Positions 42,577-52,154 are shown, counted from the stretch's first letter. The stretch is 64,000 bases of DNA from Haloimpatiens lingqiaonensis (GCF_044502415.1 NZ_CP172402.1); one strand, 5' to 3'. Numbers and translations: made by a program. The notes: generated from the letters alone by a model not told the origin.

Positions 42577-43491
42577 TTAAGTAGAAGTAAATTGTAAAAA
42601 ATCTTCTACTATGTTTTTATAATTATTATTTTCCAGTACTAATTTTGTACCTAAAGAACAAAGTTGTGAAACGCTAGATTGAGTTATATTACCAATGAAG
42701 TTGCAGATTTCCTTTTGAGTTAGATGTCCTAAACAACGTAATAAAAAAATAAGTAAAGCTTTATTTGAGGAAGAATTATGTTTATTTTTCATAAGAATTT
42801 GCCACTTTCTTAGTTTTGTATAGGAAGTTATAAAATTTAGTATATCTTCAGGAGTATAGCTCTTTAAAATAGTAGTTTTTTCACTTCTATATTCCGAGTT
42901 TGAATCTTGAAATTCAATGGCTTTCATTAGAGAATGCTCATTACAACCATATACAAATTGTATATAATTTTCCCTAGCTTTTTTTATATTTTTACTAAAG
43001 ATACTCATAACATAAGATTCGTTTAAAATGTTAAAAGGATCCTTATTAAGTCCTAGGTACACACTAAGACTTGAAAATTTATATTTTTCAATACAATTTT
43101 TATACTTTTTTATTGAACTTGGATTTTTGTGTATGTAAGCTGAAAGAGTAAGTAGGTAATTATCATTATCAACAATAATACTTTTAAAACGATCTCTAAA
43201 CACACTGCCATTTCTATTATACTTTTTATTATAATATTGGGCATAGCATTGATTTATGTTTTTCATGAAAGAGCTTAAATCTGTTGTAGGATCAGAAATT
43301 ATTAAATGAAAATGGGTAGTCATTAGGCAATAGGCATAAACGGAAAAGTTGTATTGCATCTGGTATTTTTTTATCAATGTGAGAAATTTGATTTTATCTT
43401 GATCATCACGGAATAGAGGAAACTCTGTTAAGCTTCTGGACATAATATGATATACAGAATTAGGGGCTACAATTCTATAGCTGCGAGGCAT
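42577..43491 (-). CDS. REP-associated tyrosine transposase (RAYT), Y1 HUH family
   Basis: 304 residues. The HUH motif is 'T-T-H-F-H-L-I-I', preceded by 'F-S-V-Y-A-Y-C-L-M'. The catalytic Tyr is in the helix 'Q-C-Y-A-Q-Y-Y-N-K-K-Y', followed by 'G-S-V-F-R-D-R-F-K-S'. The C-terminal third adds an HTH-like segment ('L-T-Q-K-E-I-C-N-F-I-G'). RAYTs cut and join single-stranded DNA at REP hairpins and spread them. Here palindromic repeats of one family lie on both sides (42165 and 44281). ATG 43491 follows AAGGAG; GTG 43500 overlaps it. Confidence 0.92.
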   Translation of the reverse strand: MPRSYRIVAPNSVYHIMSRSLTEFPLFRDDQDKIKFLTLIKKYQMQYNFSVYAYCLMTTHFHLIISDPTTDLSSFMKNINQCYAQYYNKKYNRNGSVFRDRFKSIIVDNDNYLLTLSAYIHKNPSSIKKYKNCIEKYKFSSLSVYLGLNKDPFNILNESYVMSIFSKNIKKARENYIQFVYGCNEHSLMKAIEFQDSNSEYRSEKTTILKSYTPEDILNFITSYTKLRKWQILMKNKHNSSSNKALLIFLLRCLGHLTQKEICNFIGNITQSSVSQLCSLGTKLVLENNNYKNIVEDFLQFTST

Positions 43492-43759
43492 TGATAACAC
43501 ACTCCTTGTAATTGAATATTAATTAAATATAATTAAACAACACTTAATTTCAAAAAAGATTATTGTTAATTATTATGAGTTAATTTACATTGTAATATAA
43601 ATATAGTTATATACAATTAAGGTTTTATTTGTCATAAAATTAATAATTGTAATAAATGAGTTAAAGATGTATTAAATTGTATGCAATAGGCTATAGCTAG
43701 TTGGTATTTAAATTAATAAATTTAATAAATTAAATCATTAATTTATTATTTAAAATAAA

Positions 43760-43902
43760 AAACTTATCTGGTTATTAAGTTGAATAATATTTCAAGTTTT
43801 TAATAAGCTAAAAGTCCATCCATGTAAGGATAGCTTTAAATAACTTGTGGAAATTTGTATCATATAAATAGCGAGTATAAATTGGGAAATCCAGATAAGT
43901 TT
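43760..43902. ncRNA. structured 143-bp element, possible three-way junction RNA or MITE
   Basis: Perfect closing stem AAACTTATCTGG (43760-43771) with CCAGATAAGTTT (43891-43902). Inside, GTTATT can pair with AATAAC, enclosing a hairpin AAGCTA/TAGCTT with ATCC/GGAT. A second arm is ATTTGTAT/GTATAAAT with two G-U pairs. No riboswitch class was recognised. The strand is undecided. The remainder of 43492-44476 is AT-rich without genes. Confidence 0.45.
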
Positions 43903-44280
43903 ATTCACGCTTAAACAATAAAAACTTACCATAGTAATAAAAATAAAAGAAGTTTCATAGATTTAGCTTTCTTTTGAAATATTATTTCCATAATTAAGTT
44001 AAATATACATAATTATATAATAATACAAAAATATATTAGAAATTAAAATATTTAATTTTTATATCTTCAATAAATAAAAATTGATTCTAATTAATGTCCT
44101 AATTAATGGTCATTAGAATATAACAGTAAAATTTATTAAATTTTGAAATGGGAGAAATTGATGGATTGAGTTTAAATAAATGACACAAACAAAGTTGTAA
44201 ATATAGTTGAAATTAAATACAAACGGAGCTTGTAGATATATATAGCTGGGGATGTAAATATAAATAAATATGTAAATATA

Positions 44281-44331
44281 GGGGCGGTTCACTAAATCTA
44301 ACTAAATTTAATGAACCGTCCCCTGCTTGTC
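44281..44331. repeat. palindromic REP-like element on the 5' side of the RAYT gene
   Basis: GGGGCGGTTCACTAAAT faces its near-complement ATTTAATGAACCGTCCCC, then TGCTTGTC. Two mismatches between the arms show decay. Confidence 0.88.
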
Positions 44332-44476
44332 TTAATTTATAATTTGTTAACAAAGTTGTCACTAAAGTGTCACTGGGAACAGGTAAACTTTGTTTATCAG
44401 ATTATTTAAAATGTATATTATTGTAAAATATTAAGAAGTAAAGTAATATTATTGCTAAAAATGAGGAGGGAAAATA

Positions 44477-45853
44477 GTGAATAAAAAATTAGTAAAAATA
44501 GTTTTTGTAGGTTTAGTTGTAACAGGTATTGCAGCGGGAGGATGGTGGATATTTAATAAATATAGTAAAGGAAAGAAAATGGCAGTAAATACAAGATACA
44601 TAACTGCAAGTGCAACAAAAGGGGATATGAAGGTAAGTGTACAGGGAACAGCAACTGTATTTGCAGATGTTACTAAAGAAGTGGTTACTAATAATAATGG
44701 AGAAATAAAAGATTTAGCCGTGAAAGTTGGAGATAGAGTAAAAAAAGGACAAATCATATGTAGAGTTGAAAGCGAGCAGTTAAGACAGCAGATTAGTAAT
44801 GCAGAAATTAATTTAGAAAAACAAAAACTCCAATTGGAGAAAGCTAAAACAGATGAAGAAATTAATTTACAGAATTTACTTGTAAATGAAGCACAGAAGG
44901 ATTTAGATTATGCAAATAGCCAAATGAATAAAGCTGTTCTTACAGCTCCTATTGATGGTGTAGTAGTGGAAAAGAACAATAATAATGGAGATAATGTTCA
45001 AAGTGGAAAGACAGTAATTTCTATAATGGATCCAACATCATTGAAAATTAAGGCATCCATAGATGAATTGGATATTTCAAAGATAAAAAAAGATCAAAAG
45101 GTTCAGATAAGTGCTAGTGCTGTTGAAAATAAAGCATATGAGGGAACAGTTGAGTTTATATCAGAAACGGGAACAAGTAATAATAATGTAACAAATTATG
45201 ATGTTACTATAGCTATGAAAAATTATGAAGGGTTAAAAATAGGAATGAATGTCAATGTGGACATATTAGTTAACAGTAAACAAAATGCTTTGATAGTTCC
45301 AGCAGAAGCGGTAATAGATAGAAATGGTAAAAAATACATCATGATTACTGATACCAATAATGAAAGTAATAGTAGTAATAATACTAATGAAAGTAGTAGC
45401 AATACTATTAATAGTAACAATACTATTAATAGTAACAATACTAGTAATAGTAACAATAATATTAATAGTAATATTGGTAGTAATAATAATGATAAGAATG
45501 CCACTAGTAGTAAGTCAAAAGTTAATGGAAAATATGGAAATGATGTGAATTTTAATAGAAAGCAAAGTAGTGAAACGGATAATAATGAATTTGGAAGCAG
45601 TACAACTAGAAAAGCTGACTTAAGTGGTTATGGTAATTTAGTGGAAGTAAAAACAGGACTAGAAAATGAAAATTATATCGAAATTTTGGAAGGAATAAAG
45701 GAAGGACAAAAAATTCTTATAGCATTACCTGAAAGCAGTAATACAAATACTAATAATATGAGGAATAATAATATGAGGAATAACTTTGGAGGTATGGGTA
45801 ATAGAATGGATATGCCTGGTATGCCTAATGGTAAATCGTCAAAAGACAAATAA
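44477..45853 (+). CDS. MacA-like membrane-fusion (adaptor) protein of an ABC exporter
   Basis: 458 residues. One N-terminal membrane anchor (about 7-27). The split lipoyl/barrel-sandwich domain 'G-D-R-V-K-K-G-Q-I-I-C' and 'A-P-I-D-G-V-V-V-E' flanks a coiled-coil hairpin (about 95-150), then a beta-barrel. Residues about 295-345 are an Asn/Ser/Thr-rich low-complexity stretch, and the C terminus is rich in Asn, Met and Gly. Such adaptors link a MacB-type transporter to export of peptides or antibiotics. GTG 44477 follows GAGGAGGGA. First gene of the 44477-48023 operon. Confidence 0.92.
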   Translation: MNKKLVKIVFVGLVVTGIAAGGWWIFNKYSKGKKMAVNTRYITASATKGDMKVSVQGTATVFADVTKEVVTNNNGEIKDLAVKVGDRVKKGQIICRVESEQLRQQISNAEINLEKQKLQLEKAKTDEEINLQNLLVNEAQKDLDYANSQMNKAVLTAPIDGVVVEKNNNNGDNVQSGKTVISIMDPTSLKIKASIDELDISKIKKDQKVQISASAVENKAYEGTVEFISETGTSNNNVTNYDVTIAMKNYEGLKIGMNVNVDILVNSKQNALIVPAEAVIDRNGKKYIMITDTNNESNSSNNTNESSSNTINSNNTINSNNTSNSNNNINSNIGSNNNDKNATSSKSKVNGKYGNDVNFNRKQSSETDNNEFGSSTTRKADLSGYGNLVEVKTGLENENYIEILEGIKEGQKILIALPESSNTNTNNMRNNNMRNNFGGMGNRMDMPGMPNGKSSKDK

Positions 45854-46008
45854 AACAAAATAAATAAATGCAAATAAGCAAGCAAATAAAACAAATAAAA
45901 TAAATAAAGGTGAAGTAGTACTGAATATTGGTTTGAGGTAGCACTAAATAGGTGAAAATATAGTTAATAGGTGATTTGTAATGTTGGTTGACGGGGAGGT
46001 AGTACTGT

Positions 46009-46854
46009 ATGAATAAAAATATTGAAGAGAAATATGTTATAAAAATGAATAATATATGTAAAAATTATAAAATGGGAAAAGGAGAATATAAGGCATTAGA
46101 AAATATAGATTTAAATATTAAAAAGGGAGAATTTGTGGCTATAGTAGGTTCTTCAGGAGCTGGAAAAACTACTTTAATGAATATTATAGGTTGTCTGGAT
46201 ATACCCACAAAAGGGGAGTATATATTAGATGGGCTAAATACAAAGTGTAGTGATGATAAATTAGCTGAAATCAGAAATAACAAAATAGGATTTATATTTC
46301 AAAATTATAGTTTGCTACCCAAATTAAGTATACTTGAAAATGTTGAATTGCCGCTAATTTATATGGGACTAAGTGAAAAAGAAATTAGAGAAAAAGCAGA
46401 TCAGTGCTTGGAGAAGGTTGGTTTAAAAACGCATATTAAGCACAAACCAACGGAATTATCTGGGGGTCAAATGCAGAGGGTTGCCATAGCCAGGGCCTTA
46501 GTTACAAATCCTCAAATTATTTTGGCGGATGAACCAACTGGAGCTCTTGACAGTAAAACGGGAGAAGAAGTATTAAAAATGTTAAAAGACCTAAATGAAG
46601 AAGGGAATACTATAATTTTAATTACTCATGATAAGGAAATTGCCAATAAAGCAAAAAGAATTATAACCATAAAGGATGGAAAAATAGTATTGGATGTTTT
46701 AAAAGAGAATTTAAAGGAAAAGAATCTAAGTAAAGAAAACTTAATTAAGGGAAGCCTAAGTAAGGAAAATCTAAGTATAGAAAGTTTAAGTAAAGAAAAT
46801 CTAAGTATAGAAAGTTTAAGCAAGGGAAACCTAAGCAAAGAGGTGAGCCTATGA
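46009..46854 (+). CDS. MacB-type ABC transporter ATPase with C-terminal pentapeptide-like tail
   Basis: 281 residues. Walker A is 'G-S-S-G-A-G-K-T-T', the Q-loop is in 'F-I-F-Q-N-Y-S', the signature is 'E-L-S-G-G-Q-M-Q-R-V', and Walker B is 'I-I-L-A-D-E-P-T-G-A'. After residue about 230 the protein adds a run of 5-residue repeats of the type S-K-E-N-L/S-I-E-S-L (eight or nine units), absent from normal LolD/MacB ATPases. It powers the permease that follows, with which it overlaps by 4 bases. RBS GGGGAGG (45988-45994) precedes ATG 46009. Confidence 0.93.
   Translation: MNKNIEEKYVIKMNNICKNYKMGKGEYKALENIDLNIKKGEFVAIVGSSGAGKTTLMNIIGCLDIPTKGEYILDGLNTKCSDDKLAEIRNNKIGFIFQNYSLLPKLSILENVELPLIYMGLSEKEIREKADQCLEKVGLKTHIKHKPTELSGGQMQRVAIARALVTNPQIILADEPTGALDSKTGEEVLKMLKDLNEEGNTIILITHDKEIANKAKRIITIKDGKIVLDVLKENLKEKNLSKENLIKGSLSKENLSIESLSKENLSIESLSKGNLSKEVSL
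46690..46845 (+). repeat. 15-bp repeats in the ATPase 3' end
   Basis: Units like AGTAAAGAAAATCTA recur with small changes about nine times and keep the reading frame. Confidence 0.8.
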
Positions 46855-48023
46855 AGATAATTAGACTTTTTAAGATGGCTATAAAGTCCATATGGACCAA
46901 TAAGATGAGATCTTTTTTAACCATGCTAGGTATAATTATTGGGATTTCATCTGTAATAGTACTTGTAGGCATGGGGGAGGGAACTAAACAGCAGGTTCAA
47001 TCTCAAATAGAAAAACTGGGGACTAACTTGATAACGGTTAATATAGTTGGTAAAAGGACAAAAAGTTTTACAGATGAAGAAATAGCTGAATTAAAAAGTA
47101 AACCCGGAATAAAGGAAATTGCACCATTATTTACACAAAATAATATAGATGTTAAAGCAGGAAGTAAATCAACAAATACTTCAGTGGAAGCATCTACACC
47201 GGAGTATTCCAATATAAGAAAAACATATGTAAATTACGGTAGATTCCTAAACAAAAGGGATATAGATAACAGATATAAAGTTGCAGTTATAGGTGTAGAT
47301 ACGGCAAATGACTTATTTGGAACAACAAATGTAATTGGAAAAGTTGTAAATATAAATGGAATTAATTTTTCTATAGTAGGAGTTTTAGAATCCCAAGGTA
47401 GTAGCATGGGTGGTTCTGGAGACGATAAAATAATATTGCCTATAAGCACTGCTCAAAGATTGTTTAAAAACACTGATATTAAAACTTTTTATGTAGAAGC
47501 AACAGATAAAGATAAAGTAAGTGAAGCTATAAGTTATTTACAGCTATTTTTGAACAAAAAGTTTAATAATGATACAGACAGTTATAGAATATTCGATCAA
47601 ACCAGTTTGCTTAGTACAGCAAATGAAACCAATAGCAGTATGACTATGATGCTTACTGGAATTGCAGCTATATCACTTATTGTAGGCGGTATCGGTATTA
47701 TGAATATAATGCTTGTATCAGTTATAGAGAGAACTAGGGAAATAGGAATAAGAAAAGCTATAGGAGCCAAAAGAAGAATTATATTAATTCAATTTTTAAT
47801 GGAATCATCAATAATAAGCTGTCTAGGTGGATTAATAGGAGTATTAACGGGATTTTTCATAGCTTATATTGCACAAACGCTTCTTAAAATGACCATTGTA
47901 ATATCAAGTAGTGTAGTTATAGGAGCAGTAGCTTTTTCAATATTTGTGGGTATATTGTTTGGAATGTATCCAGCAAGCAAGGCCTCTAAATTAAATCCTA
48001 TAGAAGCACTAAGATTTGAATAA
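46851..48023 (+). CDS. MacB/FtsX-type ABC transporter permease
   Basis: 390 residues. An N-terminal membrane helix ('M-R-S-F-L-T-M-L-G-I-I-I-G-I') is followed by a MacB periplasmic-core domain (about 45-235), then three membrane helices of the FtsX domain ('I-A-A-I-S-L-I-V-G-G-I-G-I-M-N-I', 'R-E-I-G-I-R-K-A-I-G-A', 'Y-P-A-S-K-A-S-K-L-N-P'). It works with the adaptor and ATPase as a three-part exporter. ATG overlaps the ATPase stop. A terminator follows. Confidence 0.94.
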   Translation: MKIIRLFKMAIKSIWTNKMRSFLTMLGIIIGISSVIVLVGMGEGTKQQVQSQIEKLGTNLITVNIVGKRTKSFTDEEIAELKSKPGIKEIAPLFTQNNIDVKAGSKSTNTSVEASTPEYSNIRKTYVNYGRFLNKRDIDNRYKVAVIGVDTANDLFGTTNVIGKVVNINGINFSIVGVLESQGSSMGGSGDDKIILPISTAQRLFKNTDIKTFYVEATDKDKVSEAISYLQLFLNKKFNNDTDSYRIFDQTSLLSTANETNSSMTMMLTGIAAISLIVGGIGIMNIMLVSVIERTREIGIRKAIGAKRRIILIQFLMESSIISCLGGLIGVLTGFFIAYIAQTLLKMTIVISSSVVIGAVAFSIFVGILFGMYPASKASKLNPIEALRFE

Positions 48024-48033
48024 AATAGGTTTA

Positions 48034-48067
48034 TTCCTCTGCGAAGTATTTCGTAGGGGTATTTTTT
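48034..48067 (+). terminator. terminator of the exporter operon
   Basis: CCTCTGCGAA pairs with TTCGTAGGGG across a short loop, then TATTTTTT. Confidence 0.85.
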
Positions 48068-48154
48068 AATATTCCATGTGAATTATAATTAATATAGTAT
48101 AAAATAGCAGTATATTGAGAAAGAATTATAGGAAATTGTAGAGTAGGAAAGAGG

Positions 48155-48325
48155 TAAAAAGTAAGAAGTAAGAGTTAAAAGGTAAGAACTAATAGGTAAA
48201 AGATGAGAGTTCCTTTAAAAAATTCAGCAAGGCTGAATTTTCGGCACAACTATTACTTACAAATTAATTATAAAAAACTCTTTGAGTTTTATCCTTACCT
48301 CTTACCTATTACTTATCTGTAAATT
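48155..48325 (-). repeat. MITE-like element, copy 1 (see 54047-54270)
   Basis: Imperfect inverted arms built from GTAAGAAGTAAGAG-like sequence, with AAAATTCAGC/GCTGAATTTT in the middle and, on the minus strand, GGATAAAACTCAAAGAG. The core is shared with 54047-54270 in opposite orientation. No gene is seen in 48068-48520. Confidence 0.6.
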
Positions 48326-48520
48326 TCAAATTATAGTTAATTTCTAAAGGAGATTTAATCTTCATATTAAATTTTATATTTTTATTTTATAACTGCGAAA
48401 TTTGAATAATTAACAAATTAAGAGTAATTAATACATTGCTAAATAGTTAATATAATTGCTTTTGTATATGCAAAAGCAGAAATTGTGTGTAGAACTAGAT
48501 ATAACATGGAGTGTGAGTTT

Positions 48521-49207
48521 ATGATGGATACTATTCTTATAGTGGATGATGAGGAGAGAATTAGAAAGCTTATTGTGGCATATTTGAAAAAGAATAATTA
48601 TAATACTATGGAAGCAGAAAATGGCATGGAAGCTATAAAAATTTTAAAGGAAAATAATATTAAGCTTATGATACTAGATGTGATGATGCCTGTAATGGAT
48701 GGTTGGACAGTATTAAATGAGGTAAGAAAATTTTCTAACATACCAGTGATTATGCTTACAGCTAAAGCAGAAGAAGAGGATACTTTATTGGCATTTGAAT
48801 TGGGAACAGATATTTATTTAACTAAACCATTTAGTCCCAAGGTACTTGTGGCTAATGTAAAAGCTTCTTTAAGGAGAACTTATAATTCCCAGATTACAGA
48901 TGATAGGGAATGTGCATTTGCAGGTATTTATATAGATAAGAATTCCCACAGGGTAACTATAGATGAAAAAGAAATAAACCTTTCACCTAAAGAATTTCAG
49001 CTTCTTGTTTATTTTGTGGATAACAATAGACTAGTATTAACAAGAGAGCAGATATTAGATGCTGTTTGGGGAAAGGATTATTATGGAGATTTGAGAACTG
49101 TGGATACTCATATTAAACGATTAAGAGAAAAACTTGGTACAAGGGCATATGCCATATATACTGTAAGAGGATACGGATATAAATTCGAGGTGAAAAATGA
49201 AGAGTAA
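48521..49207 (+). CDS. OmpR/PhoB-family response regulator
   Basis: 228 residues from ATG 48521 (an earlier frame start at 48485 lacks an RBS). The receiver domain has the acidic pair 'V-D-D-E-E', the phospho-acceptor Asp in 'L-D-V-M-M-P-V-M-D-G' and the Lys in 'L-T-K-P-F'. The C-terminal winged helix has 'L-S-P-K-E-F-Q-L-L', 'D-T-H-I-K-R-L-R-E-K-L' and 'V-R-G-Y-G-Y-K-F'. Overlaps the kinase gene by 11 bases. By position it probably controls the exporter at 44477-48023. Confidence 0.94.
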   Translation: MMDTILIVDDEERIRKLIVAYLKKNNYNTMEAENGMEAIKILKENNIKLMILDVMMPVMDGWTVLNEVRKFSNIPVIMLTAKAEEEDTLLAFELGTDIYLTKPFSPKVLVANVKASLRRTYNSQITDDRECAFAGIYIDKNSHRVTIDEKEINLSPKEFQLLVYFVDNNRLVLTREQILDAVWGKDYYGDLRTVDTHIKRLREKLGTRAYAIYTVRGYGYKFEVKNEE

Positions 49208-50687
49208 AAAGAGTATATCAAAGCAGCTTTTTATTATAACGTCTTTAGTATTTATAATTTTTATTATTATAATATTAATTACTCAAACTTTGTTTTTTCA
49301 AAAATTTTATGTAAATAAGAAAAGAAAGGATATACAATCGGTTGTAAGTAATTTTAAAGAAGAATACAAAAAAACCACCACTAGTGAAGAAATTACAAAT
49401 TTAGTAGAAAAATATCATATGAATAGCAATGTAGACATTAGTATTTTAGAATCTTCAGGAAATATACAAATGTTTTTAAGGCGGCAATATTTGAAGCCAG
49501 AAAAAATGAAGACAATGTATATGAGTGATTTTATAAATAAATGGGTTCCTAATACGTATAAGTTTCAGGAAATTATGACTAATAATAAAGGTGAGACCTA
49601 TTTAGAACCTCAAAGAGAAAAAGAAGGTCCAAGAAAAAATATAGTTTATATATTACCTATTAAAGAAAAAAATCAGATTATCTTTGGATTTGATTCATTA
49701 GAACCAGTAAATGAGGCAGTATCTGTAATAAAGGAATTCTACATATATTTTTTTATAGTTGCAATTTTACTTATAATAGTTGCTTCTTTTATTTATTCTA
49801 ATATTATAACTAAGCCTTTAATACAAATAAATAAAACAGCCTTAAAAATGGCCGAATTAGATTTTAATGAAAAGTGTACCGTGAAAAGTGAAAATGAAAT
49901 AGGAAGCCTTGCCACTACACTGAATTTTTTATCTGACAATTTACAAGAGGCTTTGACATCTTTAAAAGAAGCAAATGCAAAATTAGAAGAAGATATTGAA
50001 AAGGAAAGGCAGTTAGAAAAAATGAGAAGGGAATTCGTAGCGGCGGTTTCTCATGAGCTTAAGACACCTATAACATTAATAGAAGGATATGCGGAGGGCA
50101 TTAAGGATAATGTGTTTGATGATGAAGATAAGGAATATTATATTGATGTAATAATGGATGAGTCTAAAAAGATGACAGGGCTAATCAATGACATGCTTGA
50201 TTTATCCTTGCTAGAATGTGGAAATTTTAAGTTGGTTAAAGAGAAGTTTTTCATAGATGAATTAATTAAATCCACTGTAAAAAGATTTTTGGGCATTGTT
50301 AAGGAGAAAAGCATTAATATTCAATGTAATTTAGTTGATAATATAGAGGTAAATGCAGATTGGAATAGGATAGAACAGGTTATATACAATATATTGACCA
50401 ATGCTATAAGACATACTGAAAAGCAAGGTACCATATTTGTGAATATGGTAAAGCTAAATGAAAAAATTAAGATAGAGATGGAAAATGAAGGGGAGCGTAT
50501 TGAAAAAGAAGAACTTGATAGGATATGGGATAAATTCTATAAAGTTGATAAATCAAGAAGTAGAAAATTTGGAGGTACAGGAATAGGACTTGCGGTAGTA
50601 AAAAACATTATAGCTTTACATGGCGGAGAGTGTGCGGTGGAAAATACTGAAAGAGGAGTGGCTTTTTATTTTATATTACCACTGTAG
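49197..50687 (+). CDS. sensor histidine kinase
   Basis: 496 residues. Two membrane helices (about 10-30 and 180-200) flank an extracellular sensor of roughly 150 residues. HAMP domain ('P-L-I-Q-I-N-K-T-A'), then the H-box 'V-S-H-E-L-K-T-P-I-T-L-I-E-G', N-box 'N-A-I-R-H-T' and G-box 'F-G-G-T-G-I-G-L-A-V'. It should autophosphorylate and pass phosphate to the preceding regulator. The sensor sequence gives no ligand clue; cell-envelope stress or peptides would fit the exporter nearby. Confidence 0.95.
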   Translation: MKSKKSISKQLFIITSLVFIIFIIIILITQTLFFQKFYVNKKRKDIQSVVSNFKEEYKKTTTSEEITNLVEKYHMNSNVDISILESSGNIQMFLRRQYLKPEKMKTMYMSDFINKWVPNTYKFQEIMTNNKGETYLEPQREKEGPRKNIVYILPIKEKNQIIFGFDSLEPVNEAVSVIKEFYIYFFIVAILLIIVASFIYSNIITKPLIQINKTALKMAELDFNEKCTVKSENEIGSLATTLNFLSDNLQEALTSLKEANAKLEEDIEKERQLEKMRREFVAAVSHELKTPITLIEGYAEGIKDNVFDDEDKEYYIDVIMDESKKMTGLINDMLDLSLLECGNFKLVKEKFFIDELIKSTVKRFLGIVKEKSINIQCNLVDNIEVNADWNRIEQVIYNILTNAIRHTEKQGTIFVNMVKLNEKIKIEMENEGERIEKEELDRIWDKFYKVDKSRSRKFGGTGIGLAVVKNIIALHGGECAVENTERGVAFYFILPL

Positions 50688-51202
50688 TTTTGTTTAATAT
50701 TTAATTGTTTATTTAATAGCATAAAGCAGTATTAGTTTATAGGTTATTTGTATATATATTTAACTTATGGGTTATATTAACTCTTAAATGTAAAAATTTA
50801 TTAAAAAAATCATTAATAAAATTGCATATAATTTCAAACAATATTAATATAATTATTGATTTATCTAAAAAATAGAAGGAAATGTAGTAATAACTGTGGT
50901 AAAATGAAAAAAGTACAAAATTTCATATGATGATATAAAGTATTAGTATAAATTTTAAATTAATAGGGTTATTTAATAGATGGTGTGTAAATTATAATAA
51001 ATGCAAACTATAATAAAAAATTTTACTTTGCGAATGTGTTTTAAAGTTTAATTGAATAATTTTAACTAAATAAATTTCATTGAATGATTAGATGTTCATA
51101 TTAGAATATATTCTAAATACTATATCGGGATGTTTATAATTATTTTAATTAGTTATAAAATTTATATGAAAATACAATAGTTAAGAAAGAGGAAGGGTTA
51201 AT
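50688..51202. other. gene-free AT-rich gap
   Basis: About 515 bases with no coding frame, terminator or repeat that I can support. Confidence 0.6.
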
Positions 51203-52045
51203 ATGATTGAATTAGGAAAAATACAGAATTTAGAGGTAATTAGACTTACTCCTATAGGAGTATATTTAAATTCTAAAGAAGATAAAAGTGAAATTGATAT
51301 TTTATTACCACAAAAACAGGTGCCAGAAGAAACTGAGGTTGGAGATGAAATAGAAGTATTTGTTTACAGAGATTCTGAAGATAGATTAATAGCTACAACA
51401 AGAAAACCTAAAATAAATTTAGGAGAAGTGGCATTACTTAATGTTGTACAAGAGACAAAAATAGGTGCTTTTTTAGATTGGGGTTTAGAAAAGGATTTGT
51501 TTTTACCATTTAATGAGCAAACCACTAGTGTAAAAGTAGGCAGAGAATATTTAGTTTATTTATATATAGATAAAAGTGATAGACTATGTGCCTCTATGAG
51601 AATCTACAAAAGACTGCCTAGTGACTCACCTTATAAGGAAGATGATAAGGTTAAGGGTACAATATACAGTATAAAAAGTGATTTAGGAGCATTTGTAGCT
51701 GTTGATAATAAGTACCAAGGATTAATATCTAAGGATGAATTTTATGGAGATTATGGCTATGGGGATGAAATTGAAGCTAGAGTTGTTAAAGTTAAAGAGG
51801 ACGGTAAATTAGACTTAAGTTTAAGGGAAAAAGCTTATAAACAAATGGATAAAGATGCAGAGTTTATTTTGGAGAAATTAAAAATGAGCGATGGCATACT
51901 TAATTTAAATGACAATAGCTCTCCAGAAGAAATAAAAGAAAATTTAGATATGAGCAAAAAAGCTTTTAAAAGAGCTATAGGAAGACTGCTAAAAGAAGGA
52001 TATATTGAATTTGTAGAAGATGGAATTAAACTGATAATGAAATAA
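51203..52045 (+). CDS. cvfB: CvfB-like S1-domain RNA-binding protein
   Basis: 280 residues: three S1-like beta-barrels in tandem (about 1-65, 70-140, 145-215) and a C-terminal winged helix (about 220-278), the CvfB/YitL layout. 'K-I-G-A-F-L-D-W-G-L' and 'L-G-A-F-V-A-V-D-N-K-Y-Q-G-L' are the S1 cores. CvfB affects virulence gene expression in Staphylococcus and binds RNA. RBS GAGGAAGGG (51189-51197) precedes ATG 51203. The next gene is an RNA helicase, suggesting a shared RNA role. Confidence 0.92.
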   Translation: MIELGKIQNLEVIRLTPIGVYLNSKEDKSEIDILLPQKQVPEETEVGDEIEVFVYRDSEDRLIATTRKPKINLGEVALLNVVQETKIGAFLDWGLEKDLFLPFNEQTTSVKVGREYLVYLYIDKSDRLCASMRIYKRLPSDSPYKEDDKVKGTIYSIKSDLGAFVAVDNKYQGLISKDEFYGDYGYGDEIEARVVKVKEDGKLDLSLREKAYKQMDKDAEFILEKLKMSDGILNLNDNSSPEEIKENLDMSKKAFKRAIGRLLKEGYIEFVEDGIKLIMK

Positions 52046-52154
52046 GAACATTAATGAAATTAGCAATTAAATTGCCAATGAAATAGGAACATTAATGAAA
52101 TTATTAATTAAATTGCTAATGAAATAGAATATTAATGAAATTAGTAATTAAGAA
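52036..52154 (+). repeat. 41-bp tandem repeat between cvfB and the helicase gene
   Basis: AATGAAATA(A/G)GAACATTAAT starts at 52036 and 52077, and a diverged third unit starts at 52118 (period 41). The first unit contains the last codons and stop of cvfB; the third runs up to the helicase RBS. Confidence 0.88.

Noticed and set aside
45223..45504. Minus-strand Leu-rich frame of 93 codons
   Set aside because: It is the complement of the Asn/Ser low-complexity stretch of the adaptor gene, giving Leu/Val repeats by codon mirror.
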